Positions 1 to 6,952 of a DNA stretch of 9,377 bases are shown here, one piece after another. Source of the DNA: Aliitabrizicola sp031425325 (lineage in GTDB: Bacteria; Pseudomonadota; Alphaproteobacteria; Rhodobacterales; Rhodobacteraceae). A program made the position numbers and the translations under genes. Under the pieces are notes generated by a model. That model was not told the DNA's origin. It worked only from the letters and a program-made list of their open reading frames with translations, and ran no database searches. Every line of letters begins with the position of its first letter. Positions within the stretch are counted from its first letter, which is position 1. The stretch is taken from positions 1 through 9,377 of the forward strand of contig JANPJD010000068.1 in NCBI GenBank assembly GCA_031425325.1, written 5' to 3'.

Positions 1-617
1 TGGTAGTCCCAGAAGGTGAAGCCGGGATGCGGGTCGCGGGCGAGGAGCGCGTCGGTGAAACCGAGGTTCACGATGCGCCGGAACGCATCGCGCGTCTGCG
101 GCAGGAAAAGCGCATCGGTCAGCCATTGCTCGGGCCGGGCGGCATCCTCGGGCTGCGGAATGACGTTGTAGTCACCCAGCATCACGACCGCCTCTTCGAG
201 CGCCAGAAGCGCCTCGGCACGGGCCTGCAGCCGGTCCATCCAGGCGAGCTTGTAGTCATATTTGGGCCCCGGCGCGGGGTTGCCGTTGGGCAGGTAAAGG
301 CCACAGACCCGCACCGGGCGGTCTGCATTCACCGTGGCCTCGATCCAGCGGGCCTGAACGTCCTCGGGGTCGCCCGGCAGGCCGCGCGTCACATCCTCGA
401 GCGGCAGCTTCGACAGAATCGCAACACCGTTGAAGCCTTTCTGGCCATGCGTCTCGACCCGGTAGCCGAGATCCTCGAACAACTCGCGCGGGAAAGACTC
501 GTCCTGCGACTTGATCTCTTGCAGGACCGCGACGTCGGGCTGCGAGACCTGAAGCCACAGCGGCACCGTCTCGATCCGCGCCTTGATCCCGTTGATGTTG
601 AACGTGGCGATCTTCAT
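1..617 (-). CDS. xth: Exodeoxyribonuclease III (AP endonuclease), C-terminus cut off by the window edge
   Basis: The first 205 residues of an Xth/ExoA-type enzyme are visible, read from ATG at 617-615 leftwards to the window edge with no stop. Enzymes of this family cut DNA at abasic sites and trim 3' ends in base-excision repair, using one metal ion. Visible family motifs are FNING at residues 6-10 (Asn7), LQEIK at 32-36 (Glu34, metal ligand), the HGQKGFNGVA block at 58-67, Tyr108 in LYLPNG, and GDYN at 148-151 (Asp149 and Asn151, catalytic). The visible end reads FTFWDY, which in the family lies shortly before the NxGxRIDH segment. About 55-60 residues, including the C-terminal Asp-His of the active site, therefore lie outside. 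The start is supported by AGGAAG (630-625) 7 nt upstream. The gene is divergent from the small membrane protein at 794. The family is certain; the C-terminus cannot be checked. Confidence 0.96.
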   Translation of the reverse strand, partial: MKIATFNINGIKARIETVPLWLQVSQPDVAVLQEIKSQDESFPRELFEDLGYRVETHGQKGFNGVAILSKLPLEDVTRGLPGDPEDVQARWIEATVNADRPVRVCGLYLPNGNPAPGPKYDYKLAWMDRLQARAEALLALEEAVVMLGDYNVIPQPEDAARPEQWLTDALFLPQTRDAFRRIVNLGFTDALLARDPHPGFTFWDY

Positions 618-748
618 GCGGCGTCTTCCTGCTTGGGTGTTCCGTTCTAGGGACGGGCCGCGCCCCGGTCCAGCGCCTTTGCCGCATTGCGTTCCCCGGC
701 CGAGCGCGCGAGTTTTCCTTGGCCCCGGGGGCCTCGGTGCGCTAGCAC

Positions 749-797
749 GGAGGAAAGGAACAGGCGCGCCGTGCGAAAGGGGCAGAAACCACAGTGA
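749..797 (+). promoter_or_regulatory. Leader with strong Shine-Dalgarno tract and possible 8-codon leader ORF
   Basis: A strong purine tract, GGAGGAAAGGAA (749-760), lies 33 nt before the GTG at 794, too far to serve it directly. It is 10 nt before another GTG at 771, which opens an 8-codon frame (MRKGQKPQ) ending in TGA at 795-797. That stop overlaps the GTG start at 794-796 as GTGA. The downstream gene also has its own weaker AAAGGGG (776-782) at 11 nt spacing. Either the strong tract is incidental or the small frame feeds ribosomes to the downstream start. A weak promoter-like pair, TTGGCC (719-724) and TAGCAC (743-748), lies just upstream. Neither the leader peptide nor the promoter is established. 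Confidence 0.25.
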
Positions 798-1180
798 CCG
801 CACCGCAAACCGGCATCCTGCTGCTGCTCCTTCTGCTTCAGTTCAAGCACGCGCTTGCGGATTACTGCCTTCAGACACCTTGGATGCTGCGGAATCGCAA
901 GATCTACGGGCATCCGGGCGGCCTCGCGCATGTCGCGGTCCATCTTGCCGGATCGGCGATGGCGCTGGTCGCGATGGGAACGGCCCTGCCGACGCTGGCC
1001 GCCCTGCTTCTGGTCGAGGGGGTCGTCCACTACCACCTCGACTGGGCCAAGGACAACGTGGTCGCCTCGCGCGAGCTCACGCCGCAGGACGCCTGGTACT
1101 GGTATGCGGCGGGGATCGACCAGTTCCTGCACCAGGCGACCTATCTGGGGATGGCGCTGTGGTGGGCGGTGGCGGCCTGA
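794..1180 (+). CDS. DUF3307-type small integral membrane protein, function unknown
   Basis: This 128-residue hydrophobic protein matches the DUF3307 family by its conserved pattern. It has a leading helix running into FKHALADYCLQ (residues 17-27), a histidine-rich GHPGGLAHVAVH stretch (39-50), and a second H-x3-D motif in HYHLDWAKD (79-87), followed by DQFLHQ (109-114). I judge three to four membrane segments: about 7-25, 50-78 (one or two passes) and 103-126. The conserved His and Asp residues sit at helix ends, which could suggest metal or proton handling, but no function is known to me. GTG at 794 is the first possible start: an in-frame TAG lies at 743-745 and no in-frame start codon falls between. 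It is divergent from xth and convergent with gltA, with 10 bp between the stops. It appears to be a single-gene unit. Confidence 0.85.
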   Translation: MTAPQTGILLLLLLLQFKHALADYCLQTPWMLRNRKIYGHPGGLAHVAVHLAGSAMALVAMGTALPTLAALLLVEGVVHYHLDWAKDNVVASRELTPQDAWYWYAAGIDQFLHQATYLGMALWWAVAA

Positions 1181-1190
1181 GGCCGCCGCC
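1168..1190. terminator. GC-rich hairpin between convergent stops, possible bidirectional terminator
   Basis: Arms 1168-1177 and 1181-1190 pair over 10 positions (nine Watson-Crick pairs and one G-T pair) around a three-base loop that is the TGA stop of the plus-strand gene. The hairpin fills the whole gap to the gltA stop at 1191-1193. There is no convincing T-run on either strand (plus side TTACCTCTT), so it would be a poor intrinsic terminator by E. coli rules. It may instead act as a 3'-end stabiliser. Confidence 0.4.
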
Positions 1191-2495
1191 TTACCTCTTG
1201 CCGACCGGCCTGTAGTCGCGGCGCGGCTCGCCGATATAAAGCTGACGTGGGCGGCCGATCTTCTGCGTCGGGTCGCCGATCATCTCCTTCCACTGGCTGA
1301 TCCAGCCAACCGTGCGCGACAGCGCGAAGATCGGCGTGAACATCGCCGTCGGAAAGCCCATCGCGTCGAGGATGATGCCCGAGTAGAAGTCGACGTTCGG
1401 ATAGAGCTTCTTCGAGACGAAGTAATCGTCCTGAAGCGCGATCCTCTCCAGCTCCTTGGCGACCTGCAGCGTCGGGTTGTTGTGGATGCCCATGAGGTCG
1501 AGCACCTCGTCGGCGCTTTCCTTCATCACCTTGGCGCGCGGGTCGAAGTTCTTGTAAACGCGGTGTCCGAAGCCCATCAGGCGGAACGGGTCGTCCTTGT
1601 CCTTGGCGCGGCGGATGTATTCCGGGATGCGGTCGACGGTGCCAATCTCACGCAGCATTTCGAGGCAGGCCTGATTGGCCCCGCCGTGCGCGGGCCCCCA
1701 GAGACAGGCGATGCCGGCCGCGATGCATGCAAAGGGATTGGCCCCAGACGAGCCCGCCAGACGCACCGTCGAGGTCGAGGCGTTCTGCTCGTGATCCGCA
1801 TGCAGCATCATAATGCGGTCCATCGCGGTGGCGAGGACCGGGTTCACCACATACTCTTCGGCCGGGACAGAGAAGCACATGTGCAGGAAGTTGCCCGCGT
1901 AATCGAGGCTGTTCTTGGGATACACGAACGGCTGGCCGACCGAGTACTTGTAGGCCATCGCAGCGATGGTCGGCAGCTTGGCGATCATGCGGATCGCCGC
2001 AACTTCGCGTTGCCAGGGATCGTTGATGTCGGTCGAATCGTGGTAGAAGGCAGCCATCGCGCCCACCACGCCCACCATCGTGGCCATCGGATGCGCGTCG
2101 CGGCGGAAGCCGCGGAAGAAGTAGTGCATCTGTTCGTGCACCATCGTGTGATGCGTCACGCGATGCTTGAAGTCGGCAAGCTGCTCGGCGCTCGGCAGTT
2201 CCGCGTAAAGCAGCAGATAGCAGACCTCGAGGTAGTTCGAGCCGTCGGCGAGCTGCTCGATCGGGTAGCCACGATACAGAAGCTCGCCCTTGTCGCCGTC
2301 GATGAAGGTGATCGCGCTCTCGCAGGCGGCGGTCGAGGTGAAGCCGGGGTCGTAGGTAAAGACATCCCCCTCGGCATAGAGCTTGCGGATGTCGATGACG
2401 TCCGGCCCAAGGGTGGGGCTTTGCATCGGCATGTGGATTTCGCGGTCACCGAAGCGCAGCGTCGCCATCCGTGGATCGACCTTGGTGTCGGGCAT
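1191..2495 (-). CDS. gltA: Citrate synthase
   Basis: This encodes a full-length 434-residue citrate synthase, which condenses acetyl-CoA and oxaloacetate to citrate at the entry of the TCA cycle in the cytoplasm. Length and motifs fit the bacterial GltA type: an N-terminal beta domain (FGDREI, residues 15-20; TYDPGFTST, 47-55), MLHADHEQNASTSTVR (230-245), GPAHGGAN (267-274, catalytic His270), GFGHRVYKNFDPR (308-320, His311), and YPNVDFYSG (365-373, catalytic Asp369). The ATG at 2495-2493 is chosen because AGGAAGGAAGGG (2514-2503) lies 7 nt upstream and the N-terminus MPDTKV matches the family. The frame stays open upstream to 2618, but that part overlaps the end of gltX and looks non-coding. 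gltX ends 71 bp upstream on the same strand and I see no terminator or clear promoter in the gap, so some co-transcription is likely. Confidence 0.98.
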   Translation of the reverse strand: MPDTKVDPRMATLRFGDREIHMPMQSPTLGPDVIDIRKLYAEGDVFTYDPGFTSTAACESAITFIDGDKGELLYRGYPIEQLADGSNYLEVCYLLLYAELPSAEQLADFKHRVTHHTMVHEQMHYFFRGFRRDAHPMATMVGVVGAMAAFYHDSTDINDPWQREVAAIRMIAKLPTIAAMAYKYSVGQPFVYPKNSLDYAGNFLHMCFSVPAEEYVVNPVLATAMDRIMMLHADHEQNASTSTVRLAGSSGANPFACIAAGIACLWGPAHGGANQACLEMLREIGTVDRIPEYIRRAKDKDDPFRLMGFGHRVYKNFDPRAKVMKESADEVLDLMGIHNNPTLQVAKELERIALQDDYFVSKKLYPNVDFYSGIILDAMGFPTAMFTPIFALSRTVGWISQWKEMIGDPTQKIGRPRQLYIGEPRRDYRPVGKR

Positions 2496-2565
2496 TCCGT
2501 TTCCCTTCCTTCCTCGTGCCGGCCCGCAGGCGGCGGTCATCGGATCGGCGGCAGGGCGGCGGATG

Positions 2566-3993
2566 TCAGTCCGACGCCTCGTCGAGTCGCGCGATCGTCT
2601 CTTCCCGACCGATGACAAGCATCATGTCGTAAACACTTGGTGTCGCCGTCCGACCGGCGAGCGCCGCGCGCAGCGGGGCTGCAAGCTTTCCGAAGCCGAG
2701 GCCGCGCGAAGACGCCTCAGCCATCAGGATCGCCTCCAGACCGTCTCTTGTCCAGTGTGCATCTCGCAGTTGCGGCGTCAAGGCTTTCAGTATGCCACGG
2801 GATACCGCATCCAGTGCGGCCTGTGCGGTGGCGTCCATCCCGACCGGCCGCTCGATCAGGGCGAAGCGAGCCTTCTCAAGCAGTTCCGGGAAGGTCTTCG
2901 CGCGATCTTTCAGCGCGTATAGGCCCGCTTTCAGGCGGGTGCGCTGCCCCTCGGTCAGGGAAGGCTGGCCAGACGCAGCAAGATAGGCCGTCAGTTCATG
3001 CAGCAGCGCAGCATCGTCTGCCGAGGCCATATGATGCCCGCAGATGTTCTCGAGCTTCTTGAAATCGAGTCGCGCAGGCGCCCGGCCGATCCCGCTCAGG
3101 TCGAACCACCCCATCGCCTCTTCGCTTGTGAAGACCTCGGCATCGCCATGCGCCCAGCCAAGCCGCGTCAGATAGTTTCGCATCCCCGCCGCCGGATAGC
3201 CCAGCGCCTGATACTCCTCGACCCCGACCGCCCCGTGGCGCTTGGACAGCTTCTTGCCGTCCGGACCGTGGATCAGGGGGATGTGCGCCCAGACCGGAAC
3301 CTCCCAGCCCATCGCGTCATAGACCATCTGCTGACGGCCCGCATTGTTGAGGTGATCGTCGCCCCTTATCACATGAGTAACCCCCATGTCGTGGTCGTCG
3401 ACCACCACAGCAAGCATGTAGGTCGGCGTGCCGTCCGAGCGCAGGACGATCATGTCGTCCAGCGTCTCGTTGCGGATCACGACGCGCCCCTGCACGGCGT
3501 CGTCGATCACCGTCTCGCCGGTCTGGGGCGCGCGCATGCGGATCGCGAACGGCGCGTCGGGATGCGTCGCGGGCTCGGCGTCGCGCCACGGGCTGCGGAA
3601 GACGGGATAGCGGCCCGCAGCCTCCTCGGCGGCGCGGAAGGCTGCGATTTCCTCTTGGGTCGAAAAACACTTGTAGGCCGTTCCTCGTGCGACCATCGCG
3701 AGTGCCACCTCGGCATGACGGTCGCGCCGCTCGAACTGACTCACGACCTCGCCGTCCCAGTCGAGGCCAAGCCAGGTCAGGCCACGCAAGATCGCCGCCG
3801 TCGCCTCGGGCGTGGACCGTTCGCGGTCGGTATCCTCGATCCGCAGCAGGAACCGCCCGCCGCGCCCCCGCGCGTAAAGCCAGTTGAACAGCGCCGTGCG
3901 CCCGCCGCCGATGTGCAGATACCCCGTCGGCGAGGGCGCGAAGCGCGTGACGACCGGCCGGGCGGGGGGACGGGCGGACTGGGGATCGGCCAT
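2566..3993 (-). CDS. gltX: Glutamyl-tRNA synthetase
   Basis: This is a 475-residue class I aminoacyl-tRNA synthetase that charges tRNA with glutamate. The Rossmann-fold catalytic domain shows APSPTGYLHIGGGRTALFNW (residues 19-38, with HIGG as the HIGH equivalent), RIEDTD (51-56), RGDDHL (210-215) and the ATP-site KLSKR (248-252). The helical anticodon-binding domain runs from about 320 to the end and closes with the typical IGREETIARL. Only one cysteine, Cys109, stands where the E. coli enzyme has its zinc ligands, so a zinc site is unlikely. Many alphaproteobacteria use GluRS with GatCAB to make Gln-tRNA(Gln), and Rhodobacterales often carry two gltX copies; which copy this is cannot be told here. 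ATG at 3993-3991 has AAAGG about 10 nt upstream. The gene is divergent from comEC and upstream of gltA on the same strand. Confidence 0.97.
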   Translation of the reverse strand: MADPQSARPPARPVVTRFAPSPTGYLHIGGGRTALFNWLYARGRGGRFLLRIEDTDRERSTPEATAAILRGLTWLGLDWDGEVVSQFERRDRHAEVALAMVARGTAYKCFSTQEEIAAFRAAEEAAGRYPVFRSPWRDAEPATHPDAPFAIRMRAPQTGETVIDDAVQGRVVIRNETLDDMIVLRSDGTPTYMLAVVVDDHDMGVTHVIRGDDHLNNAGRQQMVYDAMGWEVPVWAHIPLIHGPDGKKLSKRHGAVGVEEYQALGYPAAGMRNYLTRLGWAHGDAEVFTSEEAMGWFDLSGIGRAPARLDFKKLENICGHHMASADDAALLHELTAYLAASGQPSLTEGQRTRLKAGLYALKDRAKTFPELLEKARFALIERPVGMDATAQAALDAVSRGILKALTPQLRDAHWTRDGLEAILMAEASSRGLGFGKLAAPLRAALAGRTATPSVYDMMLVIGREETIARLDEASD

Positions 3994-4054
3994 GCGGGGT
4001 TAACCTTTCGGAAACCATGTCGGGGGTAAGGTCGGCCCGTGTCCGGGCATCCGG

Positions 4055-4083
4055 TGTCTAGGCATTTGGGGGAGGGGAGACAA
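4055..4083 (-). promoter_or_regulatory. Candidate sigma-70-type promoter for gltX
   Basis: On the minus strand, TTGTCT (4083-4078) and TAGACA (4060-4055) are separated by 17 nt, a plausible -35/-10 pair located 62 nt upstream of the gltX start. The matches to consensus are modest (4/6 and 3/6). The -35 overlaps the last bases before the comEC ATG, so the 91-bp gap would be shared by both divergent genes. A small perfect inverted repeat (GCCCG at 4035-4039, CGGGC at 4044-4048) lies between this promoter and gltX. I found no convincing promoter for comEC. Confidence 0.3.
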
Positions 4084-4084
4084 G

Positions 4085-6199
4085 ATGCGCCTGATCCTCG
4101 CCCCGCTCCTCGCGTTGCAAGCCGCGCGGGGCACGCTCTTCGGCTGGGTTCCGGTGCTGATCGCCTGCGGCATCGGCCTGTGGTTCGGCCTCGCGCACGA
4201 GCCCGGGCTGCCCGTCTATGCCGCTCTGGCTGCTGGGCTTGCCGCACTCTCTCTCGTCTGGCTGCGCGGACCGGAGTTGGTACAGCCAGTGGCCTTGGGC
4301 CTCGCCTGCGTCCTGGCGGGCCTGCTTCTGTCGGGTCTGCGCGCGCATCTGGTCGAGGCGCCGGTCCTCGGGTTCCGCTACTATGGCCCGGTCGAGGGGC
4401 GCGTGGTCTGGACCGATCGCTCGCAGTCCGACCATGTCCGCGTCACGCTGGACCGCGTCGTGCTGGAACGCACCTCGGCCGCCCGCACGCCTGAAACAGT
4501 GCGGATCTCAATCCACGGCGACGATCCGCTGCCCGCGCCCGGCTCAACCATCATCCTGACGGCGCATCTGACGGCCCCGCCCGGCCCGTCCGAGCCGGGC
4601 GGCTTCGACTTTCGCCGGATGGCCTTCTTCGACCGGCTGGGCGCGGTCGGCTACACGCGCACGCCCGTGCTGACGCTGGCCCCGCCGCAGGCGGACGAGC
4701 GGCGGATCGACCGCCTGCGCGCCCAACTGTCGGCCGCGATCATGGCCCGCGTGCCCGGTCAGGCGGGGGCCTTCGCCTCGGGGGCGGTGACGGGCGACCG
4801 CTCGGGCATCACGCAGGCCACGGTCGAGGATCTGCGAGATTCGAACCTGTCGCATCTGCTTGCCATCTCGGGAATGAACATGGCCTTTCTCGTGGGCTTC
4901 GTCTTCGGCCTCGTGCGCTATGGGCTGGCGCTGGTGCCGCCCGTCGTGCTGCGGGTCAACGGCAAGAAGATCGCGGCCCTCGCGGGGCTCGGCGTCGCGG
5001 CCTTCTACCTCGCGCTCTCGGGGGCCAATGTCGCGACCGAGCGCGCCTTCGTCATGATCTCGGTCATGCTGATCGCGGTGCTGGCCGACCGTCGCGCGCT
5101 GTCGCTGCGGACCGTGGCGATTGCCGCGACGATCCTGTTGGTGCTGCGGCCCGAAAGCCTGCTGGCCCCCGGCTTCCAGATGTCCTTCGCGGCCACCGTC
5201 GTGCTGGTCGTGGGCTTCGCAGCCCTCGACCGCCAGATCCTGCGCGAGCGGGTGCCGCGCTGGGCGATGCCACTTTTCACGCTGGTGCTGTCGTCGGTGC
5301 TTGCCGGTCTTGCGACGGCCCCCCTCGCGGCGGCCCATTTCAACCGCTTCACCGATTACGGCCTGCTCGCGAACCTGCTGACGGTGCCGATGATGGGCCT
5401 TCTCATCATGCCGGGGTCTGTCATCTCCGTGCTTCTCTGGCCCGTCGGGCTCTCGGGGGTGGGGCTCTGGATGATGGAGATGGGATCGCGCTGGATCCTC
5501 TTCATCGCCGCCTGGATCGCGGGGTGGGAGGGGTCGGTCACCGGCATCGCCATGCCCGGCCAGGCTGTGCTGCCGCTGATGGCGCTGGGCGTGCTCTGGG
5601 CGATCCTGTGGTCAGGACGGGCGCGCTGGGTCGGCGTCCTGCCGGTGATCGTCGCCCTTGGCCTCTGGGGTGCCGGCACACGCCCGGCGGTGCTGGTCAG
5701 CGCGGATGGCGGGCTTGTCGGGCTTCTGGCCGAGGGCGGTCGCGTCCTTTCGGCGCCGAAGGGCGCGGGCTTCGCCGCGTCGAGTTGGCTCGAGAACGAC
5801 GGCGACCTCGTCGCGCAAGAGGACGCCGCCGCCCGGCCCGGCTTCGACGGGCCCGCGACCGCACGCAGCTTTCGCCTTGGTGAGTGGCAGGTCGTACAGC
5901 TCAAGGGCAAGGGTGCGGCTGACCGCCTTGGCGCTGCCTGCGCCGCCGCCGACCTCGTGATCGTCGCCGCCGAGGCAGAGACTCCGCCGCCCGGATGCAG
6001 CGTGATCGACCGAACCCTGCTCGGGCGGACCGGCACCCTCATCCTCACGCCGATGGCCGACGGTCGCCTTCGCGTCGATCCGACCGAGACGGCCTCGCGC
6101 CTCTGGACCGAGCGGGGGGCGGAGCCGGTCATGCCATGGCTGATCGAGAAACCCGCCCTTGCTCTGGCCGGAGAGCCTGGCGCGCAGACCGATCCGTGA
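4085..6199 (+). CDS. comEC: ComEC/Rec2-family DNA-uptake channel protein with degenerate C-terminal domain
   Basis: This is a 704-residue polytopic inner-membrane protein of the ComEC/Rec2 family, which carries single-stranded DNA into the cytoplasm. An N-terminal pair of membrane helices (about 22-36 and 43-60, then 68-86) leads into a DUF4131-like soluble OB-type region (about 95-200). The Competence domain follows (about 225-510), with the family signatures SHLLAISGMNM (256-266) and APGFQMSFAAT (361-371) and many hydrophobic helices. Residues 535-704 form a soluble tail that occupies the place of the metallo-beta-lactamase domain of Gram-positive ComEC but contains no HxHxDH motif. Such shortened tails are common in alphaproteobacterial homologues. 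ATG at 4085 has a strong GGGGGAGGGGAGA tract just upstream. The gene converges on lexA with 6 bp between stops. The role in natural transformation or gene-transfer-agent uptake is inferred from the family. Confidence 0.93.
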   Translation: MRLILAPLLALQAARGTLFGWVPVLIACGIGLWFGLAHEPGLPVYAALAAGLAALSLVWLRGPELVQPVALGLACVLAGLLLSGLRAHLVEAPVLGFRYYGPVEGRVVWTDRSQSDHVRVTLDRVVLERTSAARTPETVRISIHGDDPLPAPGSTIILTAHLTAPPGPSEPGGFDFRRMAFFDRLGAVGYTRTPVLTLAPPQADERRIDRLRAQLSAAIMARVPGQAGAFASGAVTGDRSGITQATVEDLRDSNLSHLLAISGMNMAFLVGFVFGLVRYGLALVPPVVLRVNGKKIAALAGLGVAAFYLALSGANVATERAFVMISVMLIAVLADRRALSLRTVAIAATILLVLRPESLLAPGFQMSFAATVVLVVGFAALDRQILRERVPRWAMPLFTLVLSSVLAGLATAPLAAAHFNRFTDYGLLANLLTVPMMGLLIMPGSVISVLLWPVGLSGVGLWMMEMGSRWILFIAAWIAGWEGSVTGIAMPGQAVLPLMALGVLWAILWSGRARWVGVLPVIVALGLWGAGTRPAVLVSADGGLVGLLAEGGRVLSAPKGAGFAASSWLENDGDLVAQEDAAARPGFDGPATARSFRLGEWQVVQLKGKGAADRLGAACAAADLVIVAAEAETPPPGCSVIDRTLLGRTGTLILTPMADGRLRVDPTETASRLWTERGAEPVMPWLIEKPALALAGEPGAQTDP

Positions 6200-6221
6200 G
6201 AGGGCTCAATAGCTGCGGATC
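6191..6221. terminator. Weak compound inverted repeat over the comEC/lexA stop codons
   Basis: GATCCG (6191-6196) pairs perfectly with CGGATC (6216-6221). Inside, GGCT (6203-6206) can pair with AGCT (6211-6214) around a CAAT loop, with one G-T pair. The structure spans the TGA of comEC and the TGA of lexA. It has no T-run on either strand and an unpaired bulge, so any terminator role is only a possibility. Confidence 0.2.
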
Positions 6222-6895
6222 AGCCCGACCAGCTTGCCCTGCACCTTGACCTGATGGTCCGGGTAGACGCGCGTTTCGTAGGCCGGGTTCGCCGCCTCGA
6301 GCGCAATCATCGCGCCGCGCCTGCGGAAGCGCTTCAGCGTCGCCTCCTGGTCCTCGACCAGCGCCACCACGATGTCGCCGTTCTCGGCCGTGACCTGCTG
6401 GCGGATGACCACGATGTCGCCGTCGTTGATGCCCGCCTCGATCATCGAGTCGCCCTTGACCTCGAGCGCATAGTGCTCGCCCCGCCCCGACAGCATCGAG
6501 CCGGGCACAGCCACATGGTGCGAAACCTGGCTGATCGCCTCGATCGGAACACCCGCCGCAATCCGGCCCATGACCGGAATCTCCATCGCGTGAACCGCCT
6601 CGACCGGCAGTGCGCCGCGCGGCGGGGCGGGCGCACGGCCCCCCTCGACCAGCCTCGGTGAGAAGCCGGGACGCTCCATCGCCTCGGGCAGCTTGACGAT
6701 CTCGATCGCCCTTGCCCGGTGCGCGAGCCGGCGGATGAAGCCCCGTTCCTCGAGCGCCGTGATCAGGCGGTGGATGCCGGACTTCGACTTCAGGTCCAGC
6801 GCCTCCTTCATCTCGTCGAACGAGGGCGGCACGCCGTCAATTTCCACCCGCTTGCGGACGAAATCGAGCAGTTCCAGTTGCTTGCGGGTGAGCAT
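6206..6895 (-). CDS. lexA: LexA, SOS-response repressor and self-cleaving peptidase (S24)
   Basis: This is a 229-residue LexA that represses DNA-damage genes until RecA filaments trigger its self-cleavage. The N-terminal winged helix-turn-helix (residues 1-68) contains PPSFDEMKEALDLKSKSGIH (23-42), typical of alphaproteobacteria and different from E. coli LexA. A variable linker (about 70-105) leads to the cleavage site Ala114-Gly115 in GRIAAGVP and to the S24 peptidase fold, with catalytic Ser150 (GDSM) and Lys188 (ATLKRF). All catalytic parts are present, so the protein should be functional. ATG at 6895-6893 has GAAGG (6908-6904) 8 nt upstream. It lies 82 bp downstream of moeA on the same strand with its own operator and promoter in the gap, and it converges on comEC. 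Autoregulation is strongly suggested by the operator. Confidence 0.98.
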   Translation of the reverse strand: MLTRKQLELLDFVRKRVEIDGVPPSFDEMKEALDLKSKSGIHRLITALEERGFIRRLAHRARAIEIVKLPEAMERPGFSPRLVEGGRAPAPPRGALPVEAVHAMEIPVMGRIAAGVPIEAISQVSHHVAVPGSMLSGRGEHYALEVKGDSMIEAGINDGDIVVIRQQVTAENGDIVVALVEDQEATLKRFRRRGAMIALEAANPAYETRVYPDHQVKVQGKLVGLIRSY

Positions 6896-6926
6896 CCACA
6901 GGGCCTTCGGTTTGGGGAGCCGACAA

Positions 6927-6952
6927 GTTCACCCCATGTTCTGCCCACGTTC
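6927..6952 (-). promoter_or_regulatory. LexA operator: three GAAC half-sites at 11-bp spacing
   Basis: Read on the lexA coding strand, GAAC occurs at 6952-6949, 6941-6938 and 6930-6927, each separated by exactly 7 bp, giving GAAC-N7-GAAC-N7-GAAC. The plus strand reads the equivalent GTTC-N7-GTTC-N7-GTTC. The alphaproteobacterial SOS box is the direct repeat GTTC-N7-GTTC, so this is two overlapping boxes. They lie 32-57 bp before the lexA start and cover the likely -10 element and start site, as expected for autorepression. I recall a double-spaced motif of this kind being described for Rhodobacter/Paracoccus lexA genes. Confidence 0.92.

Noticed and set aside
27..650. A 207-codon plus-strand frame at the left edge.
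   Set aside because: It is the shadow of xth, whose catalytic motifs are all visible on the minus strand.
855..2615. A 586-codon open frame on the plus strand, running from within the small membrane-protein gene across all of gltA.
   Set aside because: It lies antisense to a clearly conserved citrate synthase, its composition is Arg/His/Ala-rich as expected from a GC-rich shadow frame, and it has no recognisable domain.
2496..2618. Longer citrate synthase with 41 extra N-terminal residues.
   Set aside because: The extra part overlaps the gltX C-terminus and is Arg-rich, and the ATG at 2495 has the strong AGGAAGGAAGGG tract and the normal family length.
3999..4014. A TTAA sequence upstream of gltX resembling a CtrA half-site.
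   Set aside because: The second half at 7-bp spacing reads GAAA, not TTAA, so the full CtrA motif is absent.
2998..4029. A 343-codon open frame on the plus strand opposite gltX.
   Set aside because: It is the complementary shadow of gltX, with no domain and no sensible ribosome binding site; the minus-strand protein explains the region fully.
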